Positions 42,410-51,771 of a DNA stretch of 64,000 bases are shown here, in pieces; position 1 is the first letter of the stretch, and every line of letters starts with the position of its first letter. The notes below the pieces were generated by a model. The model ran no database searches. It worked only from the letters and a program-made list of their open reading frames with translations, and was not told the DNA's origin. Both the position numbers and the translations under genes were made by a program. Location: assembly GCA_026545765.1 (NCBI GenBank), contig JAIFAC010000113.1:113832-177831 (forward strand). The letters run 5' to 3'. Source of the stretch: Plantago major. Its lineage: Eukaryota > Streptophyta > Magnoliopsida > Lamiales > Plantaginaceae.

Positions 42410-43465
42410 ATGAGCAAAGAAGAGAGGAGCGTGGTTCAACCTCCTCCGACAGGATCTTTACCACCACCTCCAGCGGAAATGCCACCTCGGCAGGCCCAAA
42501 GATATCAAGGGTACCACGAAGAGACAGGAATGGAGAACCTCCCTTACAGTGGAGTCATCAACGCCATTGCAGGAGGACCAACAGGGGGAGATAGCAGAAA
42601 TGCAAGGGAAAGGACCGCGCAACACTTGAGAAACAACGACAGAGCTTATGGCCCACCAGCCTTAAAAGACACAAATGCAATCACCTTTGACGATAGCGAG
42701 ATCCCCCCACCAACGTCTGGCGGAGGAGATCTCAAGGACCCCGATGTCCCTTTGGTTGTTTCTCTAGTGATTGCCACTTACAAAGTCAACAAGGTACTAA
42801 TCGACACAGGAAGCTCCTCCAATGTCCTATCCAAAAGGACTGTTGAGCAAATGCATCTGGGGCAAATACAATATGGACGAGTATATACCTCATTAGTAGG
42901 TTTTGGAGGGTCTGTAGTACGCCCCATTGGAAGTATACCACTGCAAGTCTCCATGGGCACTTTTCCGACAAGAGTGACCCAGACTATCCTCTTTGTGGTA
43001 GTAGATAGCACCTTCGACTATAACACGATCTTGGGCCGCCCGGTACTTAACCAATTCAGAGCAATTGCTTCTCCCCTACACAACAGGGTGAAGTTTCCAA
43101 CCCCGAACGACGTAGGGGAAGAAATGGGCAACATTAGAGAAGCCTGGGAGTGCTACATCATGTCAACCAGAGGGGCCACAGAACCTGTCCTTTCGGTCAC
43201 TAAGGGCCCTCTTAGCCATTCTCCCATTACTCTAACGTCACCAAAGGAAGAGATCGGTATTGGATCGTTCAGAGAAAAGTTCCCCAAGACAGCTAGAATA
43301 GAATCCCATGAAGCCTTGAAAGAGGTCCAACTGGTCGAAGGAAATCCGGAAAGAACAACTCGGATTGGAACGGAGATGAGTACGAAAATAGAGCTGAAGC
43401 TCATCACTTGCCTTCGTGACAATCGCGACATCTTTGCTTGGAGACAGATGATCTCAAGGGGATAG
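42410..43465 (+). CDS. pol: Pol N-terminal part: aspartic protease
   Basis: A 351-codon frame. Residues 1-100 are a Pro-rich linker containing 'YSGVINAIAGGPTGGDS', a signature of the Gag-Pol junction in Tat/Retand elements. The retropepsin follows: 'VLIDTGSSSNVLS' puts the catalytic Asp at residue 132 (42,803-42,805), with a flap-like 'GFGGS' and 'YNTILGRPVLNQF' further on. The protease cleaves the polyprotein inside the particle. The frame ends with 'NRDIFAW', a conserved lead-in to reverse transcriptase, and continues in the next frame at 43,438, so the stop at 43,463-43,465 reflects a one-base frameshift. The start codon is only the first ATG of the open frame. In an intact element this would be joined to gag. 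Confidence 0.88.
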   Translation: MSKEERSVVQPPPTGSLPPPPAEMPPRQAQRYQGYHEETGMENLPYSGVINAIAGGPTGGDSRNARERTAQHLRNNDRAYGPPALKDTNAITFDDSEIPPPTSGGGDLKDPDVPLVVSLVIATYKVNKVLIDTGSSSNVLSKRTVEQMHLGQIQYGRVYTSLVGFGGSVVRPIGSIPLQVSMGTFPTRVTQTILFVVVDSTFDYNTILGRPVLNQFRAIASPLHNRVKFPTPNDVGEEMGNIREAWECYIMSTRGATEPVLSVTKGPLSHSPITLTSPKEEIGIGSFREKFPKTARIESHEALKEVQLVEGNPERTTRIGTEMSTKIELKLITCLRDNRDIFAWRQMISRG

Positions 43466-44574
43466 ACCCAAGGATCGCGGTTCACCGTCTGAACATGGAT
43501 CCTACGGTCAAGCACATCCGGCAAAAGAGGAAAGACTTCGGACCAGTTGAGGATGCTATCATAGCAAGGGAGGTTGACAAGTTGATGAAAGCAGGTCATA
43601 TCGAAGAAGTCAGATACTCCGATTGGGTCTGCAACGTGGTCCTCGTCGAAAAAGCTCCAGGAAAGTGGAGAATGTGCAATGACTTAACTAGACTCAACAA
43701 GTTTTTTCCAAAGGATCCCTATCCATTGCCACGCATAGACCAGCTGGTTGATTCCACTGCAGGATGTGCACTTCTAAGCTTCATGGATGCATACCAAGGC
43801 TTCTACCAAATTAGGATGGCTCAAGAAGACATCAAGAAAACGGCATTCTTTGCGGCCGGAGGAGTCTATTGCTTCAAGGTCATGCCCTTTGGCCTCAAGA
43901 ATGCAGGAGCTACTTACCAACGGCTGGTAAACAAGATGTTCAAGGAAGAATTAGGAAAAACCATGGAAGTCTATGTGGATGACATGCTTGTGAAAAGCAA
44001 GACTGAAGAGGAGCACATCGAACACCTCAACAATTGCTTTTCTATTCTCCGGAAATATGGAATGAAGCTGAACCCTAAAAAGTGCACTTTCGGGGTGAAA
44101 GGAGGAAAATTCCTCGGCTACATGGTCACAGAAAGAGGCATCAGTGCTAACCCAGAGAAAATAAAGGCAATCGTAGATCTGCCACAGCCCAAGACCGTCA
44201 ATGAAGTTCAGAAGCTTCTAGGAAAGGTGATGGCGTTGAGCCGTTTTATCTCAAGGTCCGCCGAGAAGAACCTTCCCTTCTTTAAGATCTTACGAAAAGG
44301 AAATAAGTTCGAGTGGACAAAGGAGTGTGAAGAAGCCCTGGAAAACATGAAAAAGTATCTCCTCTCGCCGCCCCATCTGTCTAAACCCATGGAGGATGAA
44401 ACTCTTTACCTCTATTTGGCCACCACTGATGAAGCAATGAGTTCTGTACTGGTACGGCTACAAGACAACGAGCATTTACCAATCTACTACTTGAGCAAAG
44501 CTCTTGTAGGCTCTGAGGCCAGATATGTCAAGGTTGAGAAGCTCGCCAGACCGGTTTACACCGCAGACGACTAA
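43438..44574 (+). CDS. pol: Pol: reverse transcriptase and start of gypsy-type RNase H
   Basis: A 378-codon frame opening with no true start (TTG), as expected for an internal polyprotein piece. RT landmarks in order: 'GIDPRIAVHRLN', 'EKAPGKWRMCNDLTRLN', 'FMDAYQGFYQI' with catalytic Asp at residue 117, 'MPFGLKNAGATYQ' (~149-161), and YVDD at residues 179-182 (43,972-43,983), which holds the other two catalytic Asp. The thumb/connection follows ('NPKKCTFGV', 'GKFLGYMV'), then an RNase H of the RT_RNaseH_2 kind from about residue 318 ('LYLATTDEAMSSVLV', 'PIYYLSKAL'). The enzyme copies element RNA into DNA. The frame is cut at 44,572-44,574 by a frameshift near 44,560; the RNase H continues in the next entry. 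Confidence 0.95.
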   Translation: METDDLKGIDPRIAVHRLNMDPTVKHIRQKRKDFGPVEDAIIAREVDKLMKAGHIEEVRYSDWVCNVVLVEKAPGKWRMCNDLTRLNKFFPKDPYPLPRIDQLVDSTAGCALLSFMDAYQGFYQIRMAQEDIKKTAFFAAGGVYCFKVMPFGLKNAGATYQRLVNKMFKEELGKTMEVYVDDMLVKSKTEEEHIEHLNNCFSILRKYGMKLNPKKCTFGVKGGKFLGYMVTERGISANPEKIKAIVDLPQPKTVNEVQKLLGKVMALSRFISRSAEKNLPFFKILRKGNKFEWTKECEEALENMKKYLLSPPHLSKPMEDETLYLYLATTDEAMSSVLVRLQDNEHLPIYYLSKALVGSEARYVKVEKLARPVYTADD

Positions 44575-44805
44575 AGCCTTACTTCAAGTCGCATCGGATT
44601 GTGGTCCTTACAAATGAGCCACTCAAACATGTCTTGAAAACCGGATCGACCAGACGCTTCCAAATGGGCTATTGAGCTAAGTGAATATGATATTAGGTAT
44701 CAAGCCCCATCTGCCAAGAAAGCGCAAGTTCTGGCCGACTTCCTGGTAGACTATCCAGAGAAAGCAGAAGAAGAGAACGAAAATTCCCAGGAAAAGGCTA
44801 GTCAT
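44575..44805 (+). pseudogene. pol: Pol: C-terminal part of the first RNase H, in shifted frame
   Basis: From about 44,562 a neighbouring frame reads 'RLKPYFKSHRIVVLTNEPLK', normal RNase H sequence. It returns near 44,662 to the original frame with 'SKWAIELSEYDIRY' and 'AQVLADFLVDY', the usual C-terminal end of this RNase H in Tat elements. Two indels about 100 bp apart therefore cancel each other in frame, but the stop at 44,572 still breaks translation. No other feature is seen here. Confidence 0.8.
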
Positions 44806-45700
44806 GTGGTGATTGCCCAGATCAAGGAATCAAGTGGAGAGAAAGAAGCAGAAGAGACACAAAGAGGTAGCACCCAGCCTATGACTAAATACTACCAACC
44901 TATGGATGATTCACTAAGAGTGAGGCACATGTTTCTCTTGGATGAAGAGCTCGATACCTTGACAATCGTGATTTCCGACAAGAAGCAGGAGGTTGAGAAA
45001 GCACTCACTCCCACTTTAGGAGGAAAGGAAGGAAACAAAGAATGGTGGACATTACAAGTGGACGGATCATCAACTGGACGATTGGGAGGAATAGGAATTT
45101 TCCTTGAAAGTCCTGAAGGAGCCAAGCTAGAGTACGCCATCACTCTCAATTTCAAAGTGACAAACAACGAGGCCGAATATGAAGCACTTATCACCGGCCT
45201 AAGAATGGCGAAAGCCCTTCAAGTAAAAAGGATCAAAGCCTACACAGACTCCCAGCTCGTACAATCCCAGTTCTCCGGGTCTTTCACCACCAAAGGGCCT
45301 AACATGATCAAATACTTGGAACTCCTCAAGAAAGAGGTTGAGCAATTTGAAGAATTTACTCTTGACCAATTTCACAGAGAATGGAATGAAAAGGCCGATG
45401 CCCTCTCCAAGTACGCCTCGGCCTTAGGAGCTTTGGACACAGGAAGTGTCATCCTAATGACCCGCGCGGAATCCTCCCTGGCAAACCCCAACGGAAAGAT
45501 GTTCCTTGTGAGCACAGAAAGGAATTGGATGACTGATATATTCCGTTACCTCAAGGATGGCACTTTACCTATGGATCCTAGAGAGGCCAGGAAGATTCAA
45601 TGTCGAGCTAACAGATACTTTATTCTGGGAGAAGATCTCTACAAGAGATCTTCAATGAACTCACTTGAGGTGCCTAGACCTCAAGAGGCGAAAATCAATG
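44806..45700 (+). CDS. pol: Pol: second, archaeal-type RNase H (RVT_3-like) and linker to integrase
   Basis: After an acidic linker (residues 1-78) the frame encodes a complete RNase H unlike the first: 'WTLQVDGSS' (Asp86), 'TNNEAEYEALITGL' (Glu122/Glu124, the latter the likely catalytic Glu), 'AYTDSQLV' (Asp148) and 'NEKADALSKYAS' (Asp198). This D-E-D-D layout with NNEAEY matches the archaeal-like RNase H family (Pfam RVT_3), whose presence beside the ordinary RNase H is a hallmark of Tat elements. It degrades the RNA strand of RNA-DNA hybrids during reverse transcription. All four acidic residues are present. The tail ('ILGEDLYKRS') leads into integrase. The open frame runs to 45,825, but real homology leaves it near 45,670-45,700, where another frameshift occurs. 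Confidence 0.93.
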
Positions 45701-46000
45701 GAAGAGATCCACGCCGGTCGTGGAAGTCATTCTGGGGGAAGAACTTTGGCGCAAAAGATAATAAGGCAAGGATACTATTGGCCAACTATCGACATGGATG
45801 CTGCCAACATCGCCCGCGCCTGTGAAGACTGCCAATACTATGCCAACATACCACACCGCCCGACCAACCCTATGATTCCGTCAATCATAGCATGCCCATT
45901 TGATCAATGGGGCATAGACATAGTTGGTCCCTTTCCGCGAGGAACACATCAAAAGAAGTTCTTGATAGTGGCAGTGGAGTACTTCACTAAGGGTCGGTCA
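45665..46000 (+). CDS. pol: Pol: integrase zinc-binding domain and start of catalytic core
   Basis: The frame opens without a true start (TTG at 45,665). An HHCC zinc finger is seen as His16, His22 and Cys53-x2-Cys56 ('EIHAGRGSH', 'CEDC'), with 'QGYYWPTI' between, as in Integrase_H2C2. The catalytic core begins with 'DQWGIDIVGPFPRG', giving the first catalytic Asp at residue 85 (45,917-45,919), then 'KFLIVAVEYFTK'. Integrase inserts the DNA copy into the host genome. Homology leaves this frame near 45,990-46,000; the remaining open sequence to 46,270 is out of frame. Confidence 0.92.
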
Positions 46001-46004
46001 AGCA

Positions 46005-46735
46005 GTGTCAACCATCACCGAAAGCAGAGTTCGGACATTCATCTGGAAGAACATCATCTGCCGGTTTGGACTCCCACGAGTGTTAGTTTCAGACAATGGA
46101 GCACAATTTTCTGGGTCAAGACTGAAGGAGTGGCTTCAGACCTTCAAAATAGAACAACGCTTTACTTCCGTTGTCCACCCCCAAGCCAATGGCCAGGTGG
46201 AAGCCACCAACAAGACCATAGTCAAAATTTTGGAGAAAAGGTTGAGAACTTCCCAAGACAACATGGATGATCTTGACGCGGTCCTTTGGGCGCATCGAAC
46301 GACAGCCCGAACTGCCACACAAGAAACACCTTTCTCCTTGGTCTATGGATCCGAGGCGGTCATCCCTTCGGAGACGGTGGTGGCAACCCAAAGAATCCAG
46401 CAATACAACCCAGTTGGTAATGAGCTCGCAAGGATCTATGACCTTGAGCTCCTTGAAAACAAGCGCAATAAGGCATTAGCCAACATTCTTCGGTACCAAG
46501 CCATGACCGCTCGAGCCTACAATAAACGTGTCCTTCCCAAGGACATACAAGTTGGAGACTTAGTCCTCAGAAGAGCCGATATACTAAGTCATGTGGGGAA
46601 ACTTAAGCCCAAGTGGGAAGGACCGTACAAGGTTACTGGGGCAAGAGTTAATGGAAGCTTTGAACTGAAGATGAACAAGGGCGGGCCTTGAAGAGAACTT
46701 GGAATGCCAAGAATCTCCAAAAATTTTACACTTAG
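46005..46735 (+). CDS. pol: Pol: integrase core and C-terminal domain
   Basis: This continues the integrase in the next frame. The second catalytic Asp is in 'VLVSDNGAQF' (residue 30) and the Glu is in 'HPQANGQVEATNK' (residue 66). The 35-residue spacing is the standard DD35E. 'WAHRTTARTATQETPFSLVYG' and the GPY/F-type motif 'KPKWEGPYKV' follow. The frame stops at 46,689-46,691. In the neighbouring frame 'LKRTWNAKNLQKFYT' ends at a stop at 46,733-46,735, the typical C-terminus of Tat pol, so one last indel lies near 46,680. No chromodomain follows, as expected for this lineage. Confidence 0.93.
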
Positions 46736-47439
46736 AGAAGTATGGCAACGACTGTCACCTTCCTCTATTTTGTAGACTTGTTTTTTGTGTTTGTTCTTTT
46801 GAAAAAGGCCTCGAAGCCCTCAAGTCCGTCAAATCAATACAACTGTGATTTCATAAACATTGTGGATAATCATGTCCTCCGAATCTCATGATCCGAACGG
46901 GCCATGAAGATATTTAACTACTCGATCCGAACCTAGATCATACATTGATCCGGATCGGACCAACACTATCAAACAGTGTCCGACCTTCACAAAGGCAAAT
47001 ACGCTTTACAAAGTCAGGGTCCGAAGAGCCCTAATCAGGCTTACAAAAACAAGCTCCCACTCTATCTCTTTTCTACTTCTACAACGAAGCTTCCTAACTA
47101 ACTCTGGTCTACCGAACCAAACCCCGTCCGGGCACTATTAGCTGCATCTGTGAGTGCTCCGAAGGAATTAGGAATTCCACCATCCCAACTTTGATTGCTT
47201 ACTGACAAAGATTTCGAAGTATCCTTCGGACGATCCAAAGACTAACAGCAGCCGGACGAGATATCTGAGGCCATTCAATGCTTCCAGAAAAGATACTTCA
47301 TCACTTCTGAAGGAAAGAAAGCTCCGAAGCAAGCAAGAAGCACACTGACAATCTGGATCGCCTCTTACCAAATACTATAAATACACCCCAGATTCAGAGT
47401 ATTTGGAAAGCGACCAACCCGGATAGTCGGATCAACCCA

Positions 47440-47790
47440 AGTCACTCCGGAGGCTCCCGTTGGTCCGAGTCCCAACAAGACCGGCATTGTCAGGGACTCC
47501 GTTCCAGAATTGTAAGTCGCTCCCTCGAGCCTTCAATTCTGGAACGTAGCCACCAACAAAACCGAGCTGCTCGGACGAAAGACCTTAGGTGCAAGACAAA
47601 CGAGTCACCAGAAAGGTTACTTCCGGAAGTCCCCAATGATCCGACTCCAAACAAGCTCAACACTGTTGGGGACTCCTTTCCAAAATTGCAAGTAGCTCCC
47701 TCGAGCCCTCAATCTTGGAGACAAAGTCACCAATGTAACCAAACCGCTTCGGATCACGCATTTCAAGGACGGGCTGGAAGACCTACTAAA
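47440..47790 (+). repeat. Degenerate ~176-bp direct repeat inside the retrotransposon
   Basis: 'tccctcgagcc' at 47,521 recurs at 47,697, an offset of 176 bp, with surrounding similarity: 'gggactccgttccagaattg' against 'gggactcctttccaaaattg', and 'gccaccaacaaaaccga' against 'gtcaccaatgtaaccaa'. There are two copies with several mismatches. Tandem repeats in the 3' untranslated region of Tat/Ogre elements are a known source of satellites. This one is unrelated in sequence to the surrounding satellite. Confidence 0.7.
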
Positions 47791-47848
47791 AAGGATACAT
47801 CCGGAGCTCCCTCAATCCGAGAAACGAACAACTGGACACAATAGGATT

Positions 47849-47919
47849 GGTAGAAAGCCTTCCAACATCTCGGGCGGTATTTTATGACCGAACCACGAAA
47901 TATTGGAAGGGATTCTATC
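47849..47919. repeat. Imperfect inverted repeat (hairpin)
   Basis: Arms 47,849-47,865 and 47,903-47,919 pair at about 14 of 17 positions ('agccttccaa' opposite 'ttggaaggga'). A second short pairing, 'cggt' with 'accg', lies inside the loop. It is in the noncoding region of the element. Function is unknown. Confidence 0.4.
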
Positions 47920-49143
47920 AAACCACCGCTAACTTGTCGCTTCCCGGCATACCCGTAAAACGGATTGCCTCGGATGCATGCAGGTTCAAAAAACAACTAC
48001 TTGAAGATCCCCGAACCATCCAGCTAATCTACCTCTCCGGGGCTAAATGTCACGAATATAGACCACAGCCCCGGAGAAAGAAGATTAACCTGACGATCAG
48101 AGGAATAGATTGTCAAAAATTTCAGGCCTCACTCGGTACGGACCGTATCCTCGAAGATCCGAGGCTGGCTTTCCGAGCAATCTAATTTCCAAGACTCTCG
48201 CCGAGAACCAACCCGGGTAGACTTCCGAAGCATCGGAGAAACCCTTGGGATGAGATCACGGGCAAGAGTGATGGTATAAACATGCTCTGACCGTCGGACT
48301 TGAGCTCCGGACCTTTGATTACTATAAAAGGGCGAGATGTCCTAATGAAAAGCCGTACAAGGCAGGAGTATATATAGAAAGAGAAGACCAATTAGAAGCG
48401 GACACGTGTCCCATATTCACCGGAAATGGGCTTGGGCCGCACATGGGCCTAGCTCTTCGGCTTCCATTAGCCCAACCCAACAATCCATCCATACGGTCGA
48501 GCATATCGACTAAGCTACTCACTCGGACGTATCAAGCTCGGGGCTGACATAACAACATCCGAAGCAACGGTGATTCGTATAGAGTCACCCTGTACTTGAT
48601 GCTGATCATCACTACTGCATGACTCGAGAAGACACACCAAGTCAACGTCCGAATCGTCACTACTTGTCACGTTACAAGGAGATTCTTTTTCTCGCAAGCC
48701 CAGCCACTCTAAGACGTGGCTCAATCGCTGTCAGAATCCGATTTATTCCTATTATAGATTCCAATTCGGATGGGCACAATGGTTGATCGTCCCCCAAGAC
48801 CCGCAAAGGAGAATTTGCATTCAGGCAAATTAATGACCTAGCGGTACGGATCTCAAGGGTCCAAACCCACTATCCGAGTCTACGAGAGTTGATGAGTTAC
48901 TATGCAAATACAGAATTAAAACGCGCAAGAATGAACACAAGCAACATTAGTATTCTTGTGACAAAAACAGTTCCGAGCCACCAAGGGGCCCGAACCAACA
49001 AACGTTCATCAAAGACAAGTATATATTTATCCAACAAAAAGATGACGAGCAAAAGAAAAAATGACATTGTTTTTAGGCCCGGAGGCACCCTACTATAAAA
49101 AAACGCGGGGCATACCTGCCTTTCACCGCTTACGCCGCCGGAT

Positions 49144-49997
49144 TTAACTAGGTTGAGACCGGGAGGGGCCCCCCGTATCCTTCTCCGGAGGCGCTTGACC
49201 TTGCTGTTGAGCTGCTTGGGCTAACCTCCGTTCTCTCCGAGCCTCAACCTCTTTCAGGAAGGCCGGACACTCCTCCATCAAGTCAAGGTTGCGATCAAAG
49301 CCTTGGACAGGCTCGGGCAGAGTCAGCCAGTCTCGGTTGTGCACCAAGTGATCCTCCAAAGGAACGAAAACACTGGACATAAGCACCCGAGGGACGAAGG
49401 ATGGGAGGTACGGATCGCCATGGTTGTACTTCTTGCCCTCCGACTCGTCGCAGACCAGCTCCACAAATTCACATTTAAGCAGGTCTACGTCCAAGACACC
49501 CTCCGGAGCAAAGTCCGAGCCATCTCCATTTTTAAAGGCGGACACCCCCTCAGCCTCCAAGTCGCAGTCATTCGGAATCCAACCCTTCCTCCGGCACTGC
49601 TCCACAGCTGCATCAAACCCATCTTGACGGGCCACATCATATTTCGACTCGAGCAAAAACTTGTAGGAGTCCGAATCAAGGAAATCTTGGACAGCCCTTG
49701 TCCGGACTCCCCGAAGCTCCTTAAGCATCTTATCCTTGAAAGTCCTAGAGACGGCCACGAAATCGTCCAAACTATCTTGGTGCACTTTCAAGTCAGCCTC
49801 CAAAGATCGAATGGCACTTTTCATCTTGGCCGTCTCCGACTCGGCCTCTTGTTTAGCAGCTATGGCCTTCTTCAGCGCCCGGCTTTGTTCAACCGGGACG
49901 CTTCAATCGCCCGGGCAGCCTCAGCCTTGGCCAAATCTTCTTCCAGGGTAGCCCTCCGAGCAGCTACCAAGGAGCATGCTTCAACAGCAGCAGCAAG
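49144..49997 (-). CDS. Antisense ORF, C-terminal exon: coiled-coil protein
   Basis: The open frame 49,824-49,144 encodes 226 residues. Upstream, from 49,997 to about 49,880, sequence in a neighbouring frame reads 'EEDLAKAEAARAIEASRL' and continues 'KKAIAAKQEAESETAKMK' into this frame, so one indel near 49,875 splits one coiled coil. Next comes 'SAIRSLEADLKVHQDSL', then 'DGFDAAVEQCRRKGW' and 'PEGVLDVDLL', phrases typical of the C-terminal half of proteins encoded antisense to pol in plant Tat/Retand elements, often annotated as putative gypsy-type transposon or plant transposon protein. It ends in 'ARRERRLAQAAQQQ' and a polar tail. The role of these proteins is unknown. A canonical intron acceptor (TTTTTAG) precedes the exon at 49,998. 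Confidence 0.75.
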
Positions 49998-50081
49998 CTA
50001 AAAACAAAAACGAGACATCGGAAGTGTTAGATACCTCCGAACCACAAGAAGATGTAAAACCAACGAAAAACTTAAACTCAC
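49998..50081 (-). other. Predicted 84-bp intron of the antisense gene
   Basis: On the minus strand the sequence reads CGCAAG then GTGAGT (donor at 50,081), a T-rich stretch, and TTTGTTTTTAG (acceptor at 49,998). Removing it joins the frame '...ELTAFSRK' to 'LAAAVEACSLVAARRATLEE' in phase, whereas reading through meets a stop. Length, T-richness and borders are normal for a plant intron. Confidence 0.6.
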
Positions 50082-50508
50082 CTTGCGGCTGAAAGCGGTT
50101 AACTCAAATCCGCTCCATTCAAAGAACCAACCGAAAGCAACTTCAAGATCCGAATCCAGCTGGAGCCTCACCTTTCCTTGCCTTTCTTGGCGGAGGATTC
50201 GACCTTCGAGGAGCGCTTTTTGAGTCATGGCCGATCCGCTATGGAGGATCTCGGGACACGGATCTCGAGGCTTCTTTGAGCCCTTAGTTCACCACCTTAC
50301 CCTTGTCCGAGTAGGGATAGTTTGGGCCTCTTCGCCTGGCAGCCTCCGAGACTCCTCCACTGAACATAGCAAGATTCCTCGCTCCATCGGAGTACGGTGG
50401 AAGTCTTGATAACTGGGTCCGAGAACCTCCGCTAACTCCTTCCACAAGCAAGATTTTGCTGACGCTTCAACTCCCGCATAGTCGACATCGTATACTCGAA
50501 CCAGAAAG
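50082..50508 (-). CDS. Antisense ORF, middle region (frame uncertain)
   Basis: Minus-strand frames 50,525-50,289 (78 codons, 'VRVYDVDYAGVEASAKSCLWKE' split by no stop) and 50,228-49,998 (76 codons, ending 'WSGFELTAFSRK') cover this part. Neither alone spans it, and about 60 bp between them is unclear. An alternative frame near 50,170-50,220 is very Lys/Ser-rich ('KVESSAKKGKER') and looks like a nuclear-localisation-type stretch. Position between the conserved N-terminal domain and the coiled coil fits a low-complexity linker. Indels elsewhere in the element make the exact reading unsafe. Confidence 0.4.
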
Positions 50509-50628
50509 CTGCACATCCGAATCACAATAAGTTACAAGATACAAAAGAATCTACAAATAGTAATCATATAGTCGACAAACAGACAACCGACTCGGACAAC
50601 CAACCAGAGGTAGAGAGAAACCACTTAC
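50509..50628 (-). other. Possible 120-bp intron of the antisense gene
   Basis: Minus strand: donor 'TTTGAGTAAGTGG' with GTAAGT starting at 50,628, a T-rich body, and acceptor 'GATGTGCAG' ending at 50,509. The upstream exon in the best frame ends 'FCDNMEDL'. Which frame resumes after the acceptor is not settled, so this is weaker than the 84-bp intron. Confidence 0.4.
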
Positions 50629-51732
50629 TCAAATCCTCCATGTTGTCACAAAAACTTGGCTCGGACAAGCCGCCAAGAAAGGCAGGGTCGACATATCGCA
50701 CTCGGAAGAAGTACTTCTCCGGCTCTTGACCGATGGAACGCTTGCATCCACAAGGGGATGTTCCGTCCGGTGGCTTGCAATCTGGCGGTTTTCTAAGATC
50801 TTCTTCTCAAATGCCACGGGCCTCTCCGCTTCGGATTGCCCGGGCTTCAGAGCCGGACGGACAAAAATGTACCTCTTGAACCATTGGATTCCCAACGAGG
50901 ACAAGGGATCAACAAAAAATGTGTACGCCTGGCGACATACGAACGTATAGAACCATGTGTTCCTATTACTTACACTAATGTTGAATAATTTACGGAAATT
51001 ATCGAAGGTGAGCGGGATGCCTTTATATTTACATATCACTCCGAAGCACATCAAATTTCCGAGGGAGTTGGGGATAATCAAAGTGGACTCAAACCCATGC
51101 TGTTCAAAATCTCCAGAAACTCGGACGATATTGGTAGCCGCCACCTGCAATGGAGACTTATCTCATAGACCGACATGTAGCCCGGAGGCGGATTATAAAA
51201 AGCATGAGATTCGTCCGGGATGAGAATCTCCACACAATCCGGGATCTCATATCTTCTCCAGAGCTCATCCACTTCATCGGCTCGGATGGTTGAGGCACAA
51301 GTAGGCAGAGTACCATCTTCATTCAACTCGCCCTTCGGATCGGGGTGAGTGATCTGGTCTCTAGACCGAGGGAACTTCACTTGGAAAACATCCTCACCCT
51401 TCCTTAGCCTCTCCGGACGCTCTTCCTCAGCCACCTGCCGACTCGGCCCTGCTTGCCCAGAAGTTTCCACACAGAGCACATTAGCGGATGGCTCTGCACC
51501 TTCATCCTCCTCGGAACTAGAATCTTCGCCCCGCACACCTTCTTCTGCCTCATCTTCCTCGGATGAGGACGCTAACTCTACAACAGTCCGAAGAGGCGCA
51601 GCGACTTGCACACGGTCTTCTTCACCTTCTTCAAATGCACCTAAGCTAGGAAGTGCCTCCGAAGTATCATGCACTTCCTCGATAGTTGGCGCCTGCGGAT
51701 CCGGAACGAACGGGACTCGATTAGGATTACTC
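50629..51732 (-). CDS. Antisense ORF, acidic region and plant-transposon-like domain
   Basis: Two overlapping minus-strand frames form one broken exon. Frame 51,674-51,078 (starting at GTG, so not a true start) carries an acidic Ser/Glu-rich stretch ('ELASSSEEDEAEEGV'), then 'ADEVDELWRRYEIPDCVEI', 'MSVYEISLHCRWRLP' and 'FLEILNSMGLSPL'. Frame 51,150-50,629 continues with 'IPNSLGNLMCFGVICKYKG', 'LTFDNFRKLFNI', 'WFYTFVCRQAYTFFVDP' and 'WFKRYIFVRP'. The join is a frameshift near 51,085. Together they match the pattern of the putative gypsy-type transposon domain (Pfam Transposase_28-like) found in antisense ORFs of plant Ty3/gypsy elements. It is not a known transposase active site, and its function is unknown. 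A further shift near 50,700 leads into 'YVDPAFLGGLSEPSF'. Confidence 0.72.
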
Positions 51733-51771
51733 CTAAAATTATAACCAAGGTTGCGAATTAAAGATCGGATC

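Larger units (their letters stand above)
46736..49143. other. Noncoding region between pol and the antisense ORF
   Basis: About 2.4 kb with no recognisable protein on either strand; the open frames are short and match no family I know. It is rich in 'tccga/tcgga'. A degenerate direct repeat lies at ~47,440-47,790 and an imperfect hairpin at 47,849-47,919 (separate entries). Plus-strand TATA-like strings occur at 47,376-47,383 (TATAAATA) and 48,323-48,330 (TATAAAAG). A G-box-like 'gacacgtgtcc' lies near 48,400. Long, fast-changing regions at this position are typical of large Tat elements. Confidence 0.7.

Noticed and set aside
41960-42439. 159-codon minus-strand ORF opposite the gag remnant
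   Set aside because: Hydrophobic, low-information product typical of antisense shadow of an Arg/Lys-rich frame. The plus strand holds the zinc-knuckle remnant.
46736-47200. Chromodomain after integrase (chromovirus assignment)
   Set aside because: Pol ends at 46,735 soon after the GPY/F motif and no chromodomain-like sequence follows. The second RNase H points to Tat instead.
47847-48185. 112-codon plus-strand ORF in the noncoding region after pol
   Set aside because: Begins at TTG, covers the hairpin at 47,849-47,919, and resembles no retroelement protein I know.
49303-50001. 232-codon plus-strand ORF opposite the antisense C-terminal exon
   Set aside because: It mirrors the minus-strand coiled-coil exon, which has recognisable family phrases and splice borders; the plus frame has none.
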